Shown here one piece after another: positions 33,806 to 44,270 of a stretch of DNA of 64,000 nucleotides. The first letter of the stretch is position 1. Each line of letters begins with the position of its first letter. The stretch lies in NCBI GenBank assembly GCA_963677695.2, contig CAXXUJ010000001.1, positions 2,402,712 to 2,466,711 on the forward strand. The letters are read 5' to 3'. Below the pieces are notes generated by a model. The model worked only from the letters and a program-made list of their open reading frames with translations. It was not told where the DNA came from and made no database searches. This DNA comes from SABI01 sp963677695 (GTDB lineage Bacteria > Spirochaetota > Spirochaetia > Sphaerochaetales > Sphaerochaetaceae). The position numbers and the translations under genes are program-made.

Positions 33806-34681
33806 TTATTTCACCCAGTCAGACCATACTTCAGTATTCGCATCCTTCCACTCGCGAGCTGCTTCGAGAGTGTCAAGGCTTGATTCCTGGATGTAGACCA
33901 TGAGAGATCCGATGGTTTCGTTTGTCCAGTAGACGTTCTTCATGAATGCAGTGACTTCGGGAAGATCGTTCGCAACACCAGCGCGTCCGAGAATGAAAAT
34001 ATCATTGGGAGCGTAGACGATCGGTCCGTCCTGTTCGAGGATGACGAGATCATAGAGGCCGAACATTGAGTGGGGCTGCCAGCCCATGCCGACAATGTAC
34101 TCTTCATTCTTGATTGCTGCATCGATGGCAGCCATCATTGCGGGACCTGAAGAGGCCAGGAGTTCAATTCCTGCATCATCGAGACCGTAACCGGGAATAA
34201 TTTCTTCTTCACACTTAATCATCATGCCTGCACCTGCATCGATACCTGTGATCTTGTAGTCAAGCTTCTTTGCGACTTCAGGCTTTGCAAGGTCGGAAAC
34301 TGTGGTGACACCGTCATCAGCCATGTACTTGGGAACGATCAGACCTGTGATACCGTTGTCGTAGATCTTTGCGATCTGTTCGATATCGGTACCTTCAGTG
34401 TAAACGCCGTGAAGGGTGGGGAGCCAGCCTTCCATGAAGAAATCCTGGTCGCCGTTCGCGACAGAGGAGATCGCAGGAGCAACATCCGCAGCGGTAAGGT
34501 TTACTTTGTAGCCGTATTCGTCCTCAAGGACTGCTGCAACGAAATGGGTCCATGCAACACCTTCTTCCCAGTTTGCGTAGGTGAGGTTTACGGTCGGAGT
34601 GCTTTCCTTCTCACCGTTTGCGAAGAGAGCGAACGATGCAACGAGAGCAATCATCATGGTTAATAGAATTAACTTTTTCAT
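33806..34681 (-). CDS. proX: Glycine betaine/proline ABC transporter substrate-binding protein
   Basis: 291 residues of the OpuAC type. A signal peptide covers residues 1-22 (KKLILLTMMIALVASFALFA), with no lipobox Cys. Conserved ligand-region elements include LTYANWEEGVAW, MEGWLPTLH and MGWQPHSMFG, whose aromatic residues form the betaine-binding cage. It feeds a compatible solute to ProVW for osmoprotection. The other two subunits are encoded 2.5 kb away on the opposite strand, with a transposase gene between, so this subunit has its own promoter. Confidence 0.9.
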   Translation of the reverse strand: MKKLILLTMMIALVASFALFANGEKESTPTVNLTYANWEEGVAWTHFVAAVLEDEYGYKVNLTAADVAPAISSVANGDQDFFMEGWLPTLHGVYTEGTDIEQIAKIYDNGITGLIVPKYMADDGVTTVSDLAKPEVAKKLDYKITGIDAGAGMMIKCEEEIIPGYGLDDAGIELLASSGPAMMAAIDAAIKNEEYIVGMGWQPHSMFGLYDLVILEQDGPIVYAPNDIFILGRAGVANDLPEVTAFMKNVYWTNETIGSLMVYIQESSLDTLEAAREWKDANTEVWSDWVK

Positions 34682-35184
34682 GTCTTATCCTCCAATAGAT
34701 AATAATTATGTGTCTTGCTGTGATTCAGTGACCGGTACGAACGCGAGTGCGTCCACCGACTGATGTTTGTCTGCACGAGGCATCCTGGGATGGGATACCG
34801 TGAATGGGACAGCGGGCGTGTCCTTCTGTGCCGTTTTTCATATCCTAACGGAAAAATAAGATTTATTAAACCCCATCAAACAGCAAAAAAATACCCGACA
34901 CTTCAAATGGTATGTAATTCACATATATTTAATATTATTTTTATGGCATATATGCAGTCTTTTCTGTTGTTTTGTACATAGATAATCGGTGTTGTATCTC
35001 CTGCCGTTCTCACATGATGTTTTCCCGTGGTCCACTCCTTGTTCCTTCATGTCTGAGCTCCGAATGCATCATATGTGAGATGCCTCGTAACTGATTTTAA
35101 AAAAAGAGGTTAGGTATGAGGAGAGGGAGAGGGAACAGCAGCTGGCCGGAGAGAGAGAATAACGAGTGAGGTTCACCTCTATAT
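34682..35184. other. Non-coding interval between proX and transposase
   Basis: 503 bases. It should hold the proX promoter on the minus strand, but no convincing -35/-10 pair was found. No terminal inverted repeat of the transposase could be recognised here. A purine-rich stretch (about 35116-35160) is notable but carries no ORF. Confidence 0.4.
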
Positions 35185-36864
35185 CTAATCGATCTGGAGT
35201 CCTCTCTCCACTTTTCGTTTGTTCAATTCCTTCCTTACGAGCTGTGGGATATTCGAGGAGAGAAAATTATCACTGGTAATGTCGAAAATGTGGAAGAGTT
35301 TCTGTACTTCGACGGAAAGTTCACTCCACTGACCCTGAGCGAAATCCTTCCCTGCAGGCTTTTTCCACTTGGCTTCCAGGAGTTCTTCCCTGAGAGAGGC
35401 AAGAGGGTAGGTGTCCATCAGTAGGTACTGATCAAGGATATTGCGTATCCAGGAATTCACGATACTCATCAGGAACACCAGGAACTGCTTTGCTTCAAGA
35501 TATTCTTCGATCCTGTGTTTCGGTCGTTTCATCAGTGAGGGAAATGGGAGGAAATCAGCTTCAAGGTCTCTCTTTGCCCGAACCATTCGGTATACACGCT
35601 CAGGAGGAAGTTTTTCACCGCTTGAGTAGACGAACATGCCGCAGGTCTTCATGGCCTCTCTTTGTGTCTGAGCATTGTGCTCAACTATGAATCCGCCGTT
35701 ATCATTTCTGATTACGTGATAGTACTCTGAGTAGAAGGACTGATCGGCCAGTGAATGATCGGCTTCGAGGAGAAGTTTTCCTCTGAGAAAGGTTCTTCCC
35801 ATCTCGCGCTGCTCTGAGATCTGATGTGAAGGGGAGAGGAATATGTAGAGATTGAGTGAGTAACGGTTTGGACCCCGTCCTCTCCTTGGAGCATCTATCG
35901 ATATCTCCTTCCTCCATCCATAGACTCCGTAGGGTTCATGGTAATGAACCGTGTCATGGATATGTTCCGAGGCTTCAGTGATCGCATCCTTGTAGAGATC
36001 ATCATCCTTTTCCAGTTTGATGAAGAATCGGTAATTGGCTCTCAGCATATCGATGATTTCAGTTTCACTCGCCTTCCGTTTCGTGAGAACAAGGAAGGGC
36101 CCCTTCCTGAACTGATTTCCTCTGAGTTCTTTCCAGGCAATATCGTTCAATTGAGGTTTCTGTGAAGATCCTTCCAGCTGCCTGTAGGCGAAGGGATTCA
36201 GTGATTTTCCGTTGAGAAATACCAGCAGCGGCATCTGTGATTCTTCCATCTGTACATCCTTATCAGCTGAATCGATAGAGACTGCAACGGAATCGGTAGA
36301 GGGGATTGTGGTTTCCTCATTCTTTTTTCTAAGTTCAGATAGCACTTTCTGGATGGAGGTGCTGTCAATCTTTTTCAGGGTGTCGGTGATGAGGTGTTCA
36401 GTCAGTTTTTCCTTGGAGGTATGCCAGCAGGTATCCTGGAAGTGCTTGGGACGATAGAGGTGCCTTTCAGGATAGGTCAGGAGGGATTCCAAGAGCGTCA
36501 GTATATGCATCCAGCTTTCAGGAAAGGTTTTCTGCAGAGCTTTTCGAATGCCGGTTGCCGATACACCTTTTTCAATCAGTGCTGTATAGCCGTAACTCTT
36601 CGTTTCAAATGGAAGGCCCAGTACTGGACGGAGTGCGATATCCATCGGTTCAAAGAGAAGTCCCGTCTCCACCTGGACCTCCTGGGGAAAAGTGAGAAAC
36701 CGCTTGTTCGGTTCAAATTCTCCGTTCCTGTTTATCTTTCCTATGCACTGTTTGGTCACCTCGGGATATGTCTGACCCGGGACATAGGTGGAGTGTCCCC
36801 AGTAGAGATAGGTGACTCCGGTCTTCTTGTTCAGATGTCGTATGATCCTGTTTTTCTTTTCCAT
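35185..36864 (-). mobile_element. Transposase, IS4/IS1634-like DDE family
   Basis: 559-residue protein typical in length for IS1634-type transposases. It starts with a short basic region and the YLYWGHSTYVPG...VTKQCIGKIN element seen in such transposases. A central catalytic-core-like region begins SVAVSIDSADKD, and the C-terminal half has RMVRAKRDLEADF and HRIEEYLEAKQFLVFL, as around the third acidic residue of the family. The second catalytic Asp is not clear to me, so activity is uncertain. The frame is complete. It separates proX from proVW. No terminal repeats or target duplication were identified. An alternative is a domesticated transposase-like gene. Confidence 0.65.
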
Positions 36865-37072
36865 ATATGTATGAAATATACATAGAATCAGGAGAGAATG
36901 TCAACATGAAATATTCTTATAAATTATTGTAATATAATATCTAAGAGTGGTTTTTGTTAGGTCTTGTTTGCAGGTACACTTAACCTGTTGTTTTTCTCAT
37001 TATCGAAATATGTGTGAAAAATATATTTATATTTTTAATATGTAATGATTTATCACATAAAAATTGGCTTTA

Positions 37073-37101
37073 TTGACTTTATGGTCTAAGTTCATTACTG
37101 T
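37073..37101 (+). promoter_or_regulatory. Promoter of proVW
   Basis: TTGACT (37073-37078) and TACTGT (37096-37101) with a 17-base spacer, about 130 bases before proV. The whole 36865-37230 interval is very AT-rich and otherwise shows no gene. Confidence 0.5.
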
Positions 37102-37230
37102 TAAGGAAACGGATATATGAAAGAGGATAGAGCTCTGACCTCACCTGGTCTTCCCGCTCATCGTGTGTGCCATATCTTTCAGTCATAAAGATATAGATCT
37201 GCACATCTATCCAACCAATAGGAGATATAT

Positions 37231-38487
37231 ATGGCTCTTGTAGAAGTGAAGGATCTGCATAAGATTTTCGGGCCGAACCCGAAAAAAGCGATTCCACTCA
37301 TAAAGAAAGGATTGACGAAACAGGAGATCCTGAAAAAGACAGGATGTACCGTCGCTATCAACGGCGCGTCATTCTCGATTGAAAGAAAAGAGACCTTTGT
37401 TGTCATGGGTCTTTCCGGAAGCGGTAAATCGACCTTCATCAGATGTCTCAACCGTCTGATCGAACCGACAACAGGTGAGATTCTCATCGACGGTAAGGAC
37501 ATCATGAAGATGGACAAGGAAACCCTCAGGGAGGTACGCCGTTACAAGATGTCGATGGTGTTTCAGCATTTCGGTCTTCTTCCCCATCGCAATGTCGTGA
37601 ACAATGTAGAGTTCGGTCTCGAAGTAGGCGGCATGACGAAGGAGGAGAGAAGAACCAAGGCTGTCGATGCTATCAAGCTTGTCGGTCTTGAAGGTTTCGA
37701 GCAGAGTATGCCGAGCGAACTCTCAGGTGGTATGCAGCAGCGTGTCGGGCTTGCCCGTGCTCTTGCGAATGATCCTGAAATCCTTCTCATGGACGAAGCG
37801 TTCAGCGCTCTTGACCCCCTGATCCGTACTCAGATGCAGGACGAGCTTCTCGACCTGCAGACCAAGATGCACAAGACGATCATCTTCATCACCCACGACC
37901 TTGATGAGGCGCTTAAGATCGGGGACAGGATCCTTATCCTGGGACCCGACGGCAGGGTACGGCAGGTCGGTACTCCCGAGGAGATCCTTGCGGAACCTGC
38001 TGACGAATATGTAAAGAAATTCGTACAGAATGTCGACAGGACCAAGGTGATCACTGCAAACCTGATCAAGAGAAGGTCTCCCACCGTGTGTATCTCAAAG
38101 GACGGACCTGAAGCCGCCATGCGGCTGATGGAGAAGTTCGGTCACTCCCATATCTTCGTGGTCGATTCCGACCGTGTCCTTCAGGGGATTCTTTCCATTG
38201 ATGATGCGGTGAAACTGAAGAAGGAGAAGGTCAAGGACCTTTCAAGTGTCCTTAACACCGATATCTATACGACTCTTCCCGAGACTGCGGTTTCAGATCT
38301 GATGGCTACTGCACTTGAAACGAAGATTCCCATTGCCGTTATCGATGAGAACGGCGTGTTCCACGGGATCGTGGACCGCGCAGCGATCATCAGGGAAGTG
38401 AATGAGGGAATGGATGAAGAGACTCTGAGTCCGACTCCCCTGAGTGAGGTTCAGGATGAGCTGAATGATAAAGAGGGGAATGCATAA
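37231..38487 (+). CDS. proV: Glycine betaine ABC transporter ATP-binding protein with CBS pair
   Basis: 418 residues, as in ProV/OpuAA. Walker A is GLSGSGKST, the signature is LSGGMQQRVGLARAL and Walker B is ILLMDEAFSALD. A C-terminal tandem CBS domain (about 280-400) begins after the ATPase and would sense ionic strength, as in OpuA. AGGAG at 37221-37225 supports the start. The stop overlaps the permease start by one base (TAATG). Confidence 0.94.
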   Translation: MALVEVKDLHKIFGPNPKKAIPLIKKGLTKQEILKKTGCTVAINGASFSIERKETFVVMGLSGSGKSTFIRCLNRLIEPTTGEILIDGKDIMKMDKETLREVRRYKMSMVFQHFGLLPHRNVVNNVEFGLEVGGMTKEERRTKAVDAIKLVGLEGFEQSMPSELSGGMQQRVGLARALANDPEILLMDEAFSALDPLIRTQMQDELLDLQTKMHKTIIFITHDLDEALKIGDRILILGPDGRVRQVGTPEEILAEPADEYVKKFVQNVDRTKVITANLIKRRSPTVCISKDGPEAAMRLMEKFGHSHIFVVDSDRVLQGILSIDDAVKLKKEKVKDLSSVLNTDIYTTLPETAVSDLMATALETKIPIAVIDENGVFHGIVDRAAIIREVNEGMDEETLSPTPLSEVQDELNDKEGNA

Positions 38488-39332
38488 TGGAACATATACG
38501 TGAAATTCTGAGTGTGGGATCACTCTTTGAAACCCTGATAGACTGGCTTACCGAGCACGGTGACTGGTTCTTCGATTTTATTGCTGTCCTTGTTGAGGGG
38601 CTTCTTGCAGGTGTCACCTGGATTTTCTCCTTTCCCCCTGCACTTCTCATCATAGCGATCTTCGTTGCAGTTGCATGGAAGGCTGCAGGAAAGGGTGTGG
38701 CTCTCTTCACCGTCATCGGTTTTCTCCTGATTCTCTATATGGGATACTGGCAGCAGACGATGGATACCCTTGCGCTTGTCATAGCCGCTGTGGTATTCGG
38801 ACTCCTCATCGGTATTCCCATCGGCATATGGTCCTCGAAATCTGATAAGGCGTGGAATATCATTCGCCCGATTCTCGACTTCATGCAGACACTTCCCGCC
38901 TTCGTCTACCTTATACCTGCGGTCCTGCTCTTTAAGCTCGGCCCGGTACCCGGTGTCATCGCAACGTTGATCTTCTCCCTGCCTCCCGCGGTCCGTCTCA
39001 CGAACCTCGGTATCAGGCAGGTACCTACAGAGATCAAGGAGGCGGCACGGGCCTTCGGTGCGACACCGAAGCAGATGCTGATCAAGGCAGAGCTCCCTGT
39101 CGCACTCCCGACGATCATGGCAGGGGTGAATCAGACGATCATGCTTGCGCTCTCAATGGTTGTCATTTCAGGTATGATCGGTGCTGGCGGACTCGGTAAC
39201 GTCGTTCTCAAGGGGATCACTCAGCTGAAGATCGACAAGGGTTTCGAGGGTGGTATCTCGATTGTTATCCTTGCAATCTTCCTTGACCGTGTCACTCAGG
39301 CACTGAGTGATACATCAAAGAGACAGAAATAG
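38487..39332 (+). CDS. proW: Glycine betaine ABC transporter permease
   Basis: 281-residue inner-membrane subunit of the betaine importer. About seven hydrophobic helices and the EAA-type coupling motif KEAARAFGATPKQMLIKAELP are visible, plus the conserved PAFVYLIPAVLLF segment. It overlaps proV by one base. A strong bidirectional terminator follows at 39355, before the convergent icd gene. The N-terminal extension of about 40 residues before the first helix is usual for ProW. Confidence 0.93.
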   Translation: MEHIREILSVGSLFETLIDWLTEHGDWFFDFIAVLVEGLLAGVTWIFSFPPALLIIAIFVAVAWKAAGKGVALFTVIGFLLILYMGYWQQTMDTLALVIAAVVFGLLIGIPIGIWSSKSDKAWNIIRPILDFMQTLPAFVYLIPAVLLFKLGPVPGVIATLIFSLPPAVRLTNLGIRQVPTEIKEAARAFGATPKQMLIKAELPVALPTIMAGVNQTIMLALSMVVISGMIGAGGLGNVVLKGITQLKIDKGFEGGISIVILAIFLDRVTQALSDTSKRQK

Positions 39333-39354
39333 AGAAGAAAACTACAGACACATA

Positions 39355-39405
39355 AAAAGGCGGAATCCACATCGAACGTCACGTTCTTAGGAATCCGCCT
39401 TTTCT
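39355..39405. terminator. Bidirectional terminator between proW and icd
   Basis: AAAAGGCGGA and TCCGCCTTTT form a 10-bp stem at each side with an inner AACGT-c-ACGTT element; T-tracts occur on both strands. It separates two convergent transcripts. Confidence 0.8.
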
Positions 39406-39458
39406 TTACTCTTTTTCTCCCCGGATCAGGTGTGATCCGGGATTCTGTTTTTTCTGTG

Positions 39459-41672
39459 TCAGCCTATGATAGCGTTGAAGGTATCACTCGGTCTCATTGC
39501 TCTCTTCAATGCACCTTCTTCGGGGAAGTAGTAGCCTCCGATATCAACTGAGCTTCCCTGCGCTGCAAGGAGCTCAGCATCGATCTTCTCAGCATTCTCC
39601 GCAAGTTTCTCTGCTATTGGAGCAAAATAACTTTTCAGCTCTGAATCCTCGTTCTGAGCAGCCATCTCCTGTGCCCAGTAGAGAGCGAGGTAGAAGTGGC
39701 TTCCTCTGTTGTCGATCTCGTTCACTTTACGTGAAGGGGACTTCCTATTCTCGAGCAGCTGTCCGGTTGCTGTATCGAGAGCTTCGGAGAGGACAAGAGC
39801 TTTTGCGTTTGAGTGTACCTCACTGAGGTGCTCAAGGGAGACAGCAAGAGCAAGGAACTCACCGAGAGAGTCCCACCTGAGGTGTCCCTCTTCGAGGAAC
39901 TGCTGTACATGCTTAGGAGCCGAGCCGCCGGCTCCTGTCTCGAAGAGTCCGCCACCGTTCATCAGGGGAACGACTGAGAGCATCTTGGCGCTCGTTCCGA
40001 GCTCAAGAATGGGGAAGAGGTCGGTGAGGAAGTCCCTGAGGACATTTCCTGTGACCGATATCGTATCCTTTCCCTCCTTCATTCTCTGAAGTGAGACCTT
40101 TGTGGCTTCTGAGGGTGAGAGAATTGAGATATCAAGTCCTTCGGTGTCGTGAAGGGGGAGGTACTCTTGTACCTTTTCTGCAACACGTGAGTCATGAGCA
40201 CGCTCAGGATCGAGCCAGAAGATGGCGGGGTTCCCTGTTGCACGGGCACGCTTGACAGCAAGCTTCACCCAGTCACGGATAGGATCATCCTTGACCTGAC
40301 ACATACGGAAGATATCGCCGGGGGCGACGTTCTGTTCCATGAGAACAGTACCATCTGCATTCTTGACCTGAACGGTACCGTTCACGGGAATTTCGAATGT
40401 CTTGTCGTGTGAACCGTACTCTTCAGCTTTCTGTGCCATGAGGCCGACATTGGAGACATCTCCCATCGTCGTGGGATCGAATGCGCCGTTTTCCTTACAG
40501 AAATCTATCGTTTCCTGATAAATGCCTGCATAGCATCTGTCGGGGATGACTGCCTTCATATCCTTGAGGTTCCCGTTTGGTCCCCACATCTTTCCAGAGG
40601 ACCTGATCGCAGCGGGCATGGAGGCATCGATGATCACATCACTTGAAACGTGAAGGTTGGTAATTCCCTTATCCGAGTTCACCATGGCAAGCTCGGGGCC
40701 GTCTGCATAACAGGAATCGATCGCTGCAAGGATCTCGCTCTTCTTCTCAGCATCAAGGGTGTCGATACGTTTAAGGAGGTCAGCCATACCGAGACGGGGA
40801 TCTACACCGATTTCCGTGAGTGTCTTTCCGTGTGTGAGGAAGAGGGTATTGAAGAAGACAGAGAAGGCATGACCAAACATGATCGGGTCAGAAACTTTCA
40901 TCATGGTAGCCTTCAGGTGGATCGAGAAGAGGACATCCTGTGCCTTCGCATCTTCGATCTGCTCAGCAAGGAAACTCCTCAGAGCAGAAGCACTCATCAC
41001 TGCTGAATCAAGGATCTCTCCTTTCAGGAGTGAAAGTCCTTCTTTGAGGACCTTCTTCTCACCATTGTCAGAAACCAGCTCTACCGTCACTTCCGTCGCT
41101 TCAGGTAGGGTGACAGACTGTTCCGATCCATAGAAGTCGCCGTTATTCATGCTCGCTACATGTGTTTTTGAAGTATGTTCCCATGCTCCCATGGAGTGGG
41201 GATGCTTTTTCGCATAGTTCTTGACAGAGGCGGGAGCCCTTCTGTCTGAGTTTCCTTCACGAAGGACCGGGTTCACTGCACTTCCCTTGATCGCATCATA
41301 ACGTGCTCTGATATCCTTTTCCTTCTCATCTGCAGGAGACTCGGGGTAGTCGGGTACCATGAAGCCTTTGTCCTGAAGTTCTGCAACAGCACTGAGGAGC
41401 TGGGGGACCGAGGCGCTGATATTGGGCAGCTTTATGATATTCGCTTCGGGAGAGAGAACCATCTTGCCTAAAAGCGTGAGGTCATCTGAAACTCTCTGCT
41501 CTTCACTGAGGTAATCTGGGAACTGGGAAAGGATACGTCCTGCGAGTGAGATGTCTCTCGTTTCTACATTGATTCCTGCCGGGGCAGTGAAGGCTTTGAT
41601 GACGGGAAGCAATGATGCTGTGGCGAGAGCCGGAGCTTCATCTGTCTTTGTGTACACTATGGTCGGTTTCAT
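39459..41672 (-). CDS. icd: Monomeric NADP-dependent isocitrate dehydrogenase
   Basis: 737 residues, the characteristic size of the monomeric class (dimeric enzymes are about 415). It converts isocitrate to 2-oxoglutarate with NADP. Family sequences include the N-terminal KPTIVYTKTDEAPALAT, a central SVKNYAKKHPHSMG, and GGLFETGAGGSAPKHVQQF. 2-Oxoglutarate made here is the nitrogen signal read by the PII protein. The gene stands alone between the proVW terminator and a 479-base gap, so it has its own promoter on the minus strand, not located. Confidence 0.95.
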   Translation of the reverse strand: MKPTIVYTKTDEAPALATASLLPVIKAFTAPAGINVETRDISLAGRILSQFPDYLSEEQRVSDDLTLLGKMVLSPEANIIKLPNISASVPQLLSAVAELQDKGFMVPDYPESPADEKEKDIRARYDAIKGSAVNPVLREGNSDRRAPASVKNYAKKHPHSMGAWEHTSKTHVASMNNGDFYGSEQSVTLPEATEVTVELVSDNGEKKVLKEGLSLLKGEILDSAVMSASALRSFLAEQIEDAKAQDVLFSIHLKATMMKVSDPIMFGHAFSVFFNTLFLTHGKTLTEIGVDPRLGMADLLKRIDTLDAEKKSEILAAIDSCYADGPELAMVNSDKGITNLHVSSDVIIDASMPAAIRSSGKMWGPNGNLKDMKAVIPDRCYAGIYQETIDFCKENGAFDPTTMGDVSNVGLMAQKAEEYGSHDKTFEIPVNGTVQVKNADGTVLMEQNVAPGDIFRMCQVKDDPIRDWVKLAVKRARATGNPAIFWLDPERAHDSRVAEKVQEYLPLHDTEGLDISILSPSEATKVSLQRMKEGKDTISVTGNVLRDFLTDLFPILELGTSAKMLSVVPLMNGGGLFETGAGGSAPKHVQQFLEEGHLRWDSLGEFLALAVSLEHLSEVHSNAKALVLSEALDTATGQLLENRKSPSRKVNEIDNRGSHFYLALYWAQEMAAQNEDSELKSYFAPIAEKLAENAEKIDAELLAAQGSSVDIGGYYFPEEGALKRAMRPSDTFNAIIG

Positions 41673-42151
41673 AATTTACCTCTTGTATCTCGAATATGAT
41701 TCCATCATTGCTGAAAGAATCTCATGTCTATGCACGAGTTTCTTGACCGACACTCCTTCTCATATGAGAGTTCAGCTTTCGCTCAGGGAGGCACGGTCTC
41801 GGTCTGTCTTTGTGGCTGTATAGTATCAGAAGGGGAGTGATTTGTGAAGTAAGAGGACAATGTACTGATATCTCAGAAATATAAGCCTTGCCAGAAATGC
41901 TGGAAATGACCTTGTGAGGTGTTTCGTTATGGTGATTGGAGGGGGTGAATTATGCTGAAGTGACAATCCACTCCATCCGTTTTCTCATGATAATCGTTGT
42001 AAATTCCTAACAGAAATATACCACCTCTTTACATATTTTTTCATTCGATAGTTCTTTCTTGACTTCTCTCTGGTGTGGCGTGAAAACTGTGTGGTAGCAG
42101 TATTCATAATCACTTGAAAGATGAATCACACGAGAAAAAAGGAAGGTCTCT
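41673..42151. other. Intergenic region without identifiable gene
   Basis: 479 bases between divergent icd and lipoprotein genes. Both promoters should lie here, but no clear hexamer pair, repeat or RNA structure was found. Short ORFs present lack ribosome binding sites. Confidence 0.4.
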
Positions 42152-44221
42152 ATGAAGCAGGAAAGGAATATTCTCATTGCCCTGAAGCTTACGGTCGTGA
42201 CAGCATTCGCCCTTGTCATACTGATAGGCTGTGCCGGCACGGTACAGATGGGGTACGAAGAGAGTGCAGCAGAGCTCACAGTGGCAGCAGGTACACAGTA
42301 TGTAGTAACTGAAACAGAGGAACTGGGAAGCCTCACGATCGAAAGCGGTGCGGAAGTGACTGCAGCTGACGGTTCTCTTCTCTCTCTTATCGTGAACGGA
42401 GTGGAAGTCCCTCTCGCGGAAGGAACGTACACCGGGGATGTGGTTCTTGCTCTCACTGAAGATTACAGCGATACCGTGATGGGAAGCTTTTCCCAGCGTG
42501 GCGGTGAAGAATTCCGCGCGGGTATCTACATTGACGGTAATGGTCTCAATGAAGACAGATCAGTGTTTCAGGCTGTGAGCGGCGGTACAGTTGATGCCGC
42601 TTCAGCTGATGGGATCTCCATCACCTCTGAAAGCGATAACTTCAACGCTATTATCTTAGACGGAGGTGAATACACCATCAGCGATGCAGATATTTCCCTT
42701 GCAGGAAAAAGTGACGGAAGCAATACCAACGACTTCTCCGGTCTCGGTTCTCTCGTTGCAGCCTACAAGGATGCGAAGGTCACTGTAAGTGAGAGTACCC
42801 TCTATACCGAAGGGGTGGCACGCCCGGTTATGTTCACCGATGACGGCTCCGATTCCCTTATCACCGATTCAAAGATCACCTCGATGGGTGGGACATTGTA
42901 TGACGGGTATGTGAACACCGCTGATCAGACAAAGATGGTCGCTCCCCCCTGGGTCCTCGGTATCACAGGAAATGCACGTACCACCAATCTGATGGGTGAG
43001 TGTTCAACTGCTACGGTGGTGAGAACAGATGCGTACGCAAACCAGTGGGGAGTCCTTTCCACCGACTCCGGTTCTGACATGGTTCTTACCGTCGTCGACT
43101 CTACTCTCACCCTCTTAGGTGAAGGACAGAACGATCCGTTCAGCGAGAACTACGGAAGCGGGTACGGCACCTACATCATCGGCGATGCACAGGAATACTT
43201 CTACGGTGTCACCTTCAATGTCGGTACCTATGCCTCTATCCTTACCGGCGGGTACGGCCGCTATGCCTCCTCTGATTTCGATGCACCAATCGACATCTAT
43301 CCCCTGAAGCATATTCCCAACGGAACGACACAGGTTGACTTCATGGGGAACGAGTTCGAAGGCTACGATGTTGTTTCGGAAGATGCGCCGGTCTTCACAG
43401 GAATCACAGGGGAAGGAAAGATCACCACGATCAATTCCGATGCCTTCGGGTTCATGGCTCACAACAATGGAACACTTGAGATCACCGACGGTACGGTGAT
43501 GAACACCGATAACGCAGCTTTCCTGTTGAAATCGGGTGATGTGAATATCATTGTGAGCGATTCAGCTGTGATCAATGCTGAGGACGGTGTACTCCTGCAG
43601 ATGATCGACAACGACGATTCGATCGTCGGAGCCGACTTCTCTCAGGGTGCACCCAACTTCAATACCGATTTCTATGAGGCCGAAGGCTTCCCTGGAATCG
43701 ATTATGAGGTGGCTTCTCCTGCACCGGCAGGAGGAGAAGGCCCGGGCGGTCCCCCGATGATGATGGGCGGAGCCAATACCGTCACCTTCACTGCAACCGA
43801 TGTGACCTTGCATGGAGATCTGTACAACGGTACCGGTTACTACGGAGGTCAGTCTTCCGACCTTCTTAAGATCAATCTGGGATCGGGCTGTACCCTCACC
43901 GGCGATATCGCAGCAACAACGATTCAGCATGTGGATGAAAACGGAGTACAGAACACCCACTTCACCATAGACGAGTACTACTACCTCGGCCATGTGGCCA
44001 ACAGGGAGTTCTACAACGGAGAAAACGATGTGGAAGTGACTCTCACCGACGGTGCGGTATGGTATGTGGCTGATTCCTCACTCATCACGAAGCTTGTGAT
44101 CGATGATTCTTCGAATGTGGCAGCTTCAAACGGGAAAACCCTTAGGATGTACGTGGACGGCCGTCTGACGCCCATAGCAGCCGGAACCTACCAGGGAAGC
44201 ATTTCCTTGCAGGCTAAATAA
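42152..44221 (+). CDS. Large beta-helix-like lipoprotein of unknown function
   Basis: 689 residues. The signal has a lipobox ILIGC (Cys at about 27), so the protein should be acylated and membrane-anchored. The rest is Gly/Asp/Thr/Ser-rich with repeated short strands such as GGTLYDGYVNTAD and ITDGTVMNTDNAAF, a pattern of right-handed parallel beta-helix adhesins or pectate-lyase-like folds. The run GGEGPGGPPMMMGG at about residue 530 looks like a flexible linker. No catalytic motif is recognised. A hairpin without T-tract (44231-44251) separates it from the flavoprotein gene by 49 bases. Confidence 0.6.
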   Translation: MKQERNILIALKLTVVTAFALVILIGCAGTVQMGYEESAAELTVAAGTQYVVTETEELGSLTIESGAEVTAADGSLLSLIVNGVEVPLAEGTYTGDVVLALTEDYSDTVMGSFSQRGGEEFRAGIYIDGNGLNEDRSVFQAVSGGTVDAASADGISITSESDNFNAIILDGGEYTISDADISLAGKSDGSNTNDFSGLGSLVAAYKDAKVTVSESTLYTEGVARPVMFTDDGSDSLITDSKITSMGGTLYDGYVNTADQTKMVAPPWVLGITGNARTTNLMGECSTATVVRTDAYANQWGVLSTDSGSDMVLTVVDSTLTLLGEGQNDPFSENYGSGYGTYIIGDAQEYFYGVTFNVGTYASILTGGYGRYASSDFDAPIDIYPLKHIPNGTTQVDFMGNEFEGYDVVSEDAPVFTGITGEGKITTINSDAFGFMAHNNGTLEITDGTVMNTDNAAFLLKSGDVNIIVSDSAVINAEDGVLLQMIDNDDSIVGADFSQGAPNFNTDFYEAEGFPGIDYEVASPAPAGGEGPGGPPMMMGGANTVTFTATDVTLHGDLYNGTGYYGGQSSDLLKINLGSGCTLTGDIAATTIQHVDENGVQNTHFTIDEYYYLGHVANREFYNGENDVEVTLTDGAVWYVADSSLITKLVIDDSSNVAASNGKTLRMYVDGRLTPIAAGTYQGSISLQAK

Positions 44222-44230
44222 TATTACAAG

Positions 44231-44251
44231 CACCCAGCCCTCGGCTGGGTG
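44231..44251 (+). terminator. Hairpin between lipoprotein and flavoprotein genes
   Basis: CACCCAGCC (44231-44239) pairs perfectly with GGCTGGGTG (44243-44251) over a 3-base loop. No T-tract follows, so termination is likely partial at most; it may stabilise the upstream mRNA. Confidence 0.5.
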
Positions 44252-44270
44252 TCACTATCAGGAGAGGAAA

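Noticed and set aside
35100..36950. Terminal inverted repeats of the transposase
   Set aside because: Both flanks were compared by eye, and no convincing matching ends or target duplication were found.
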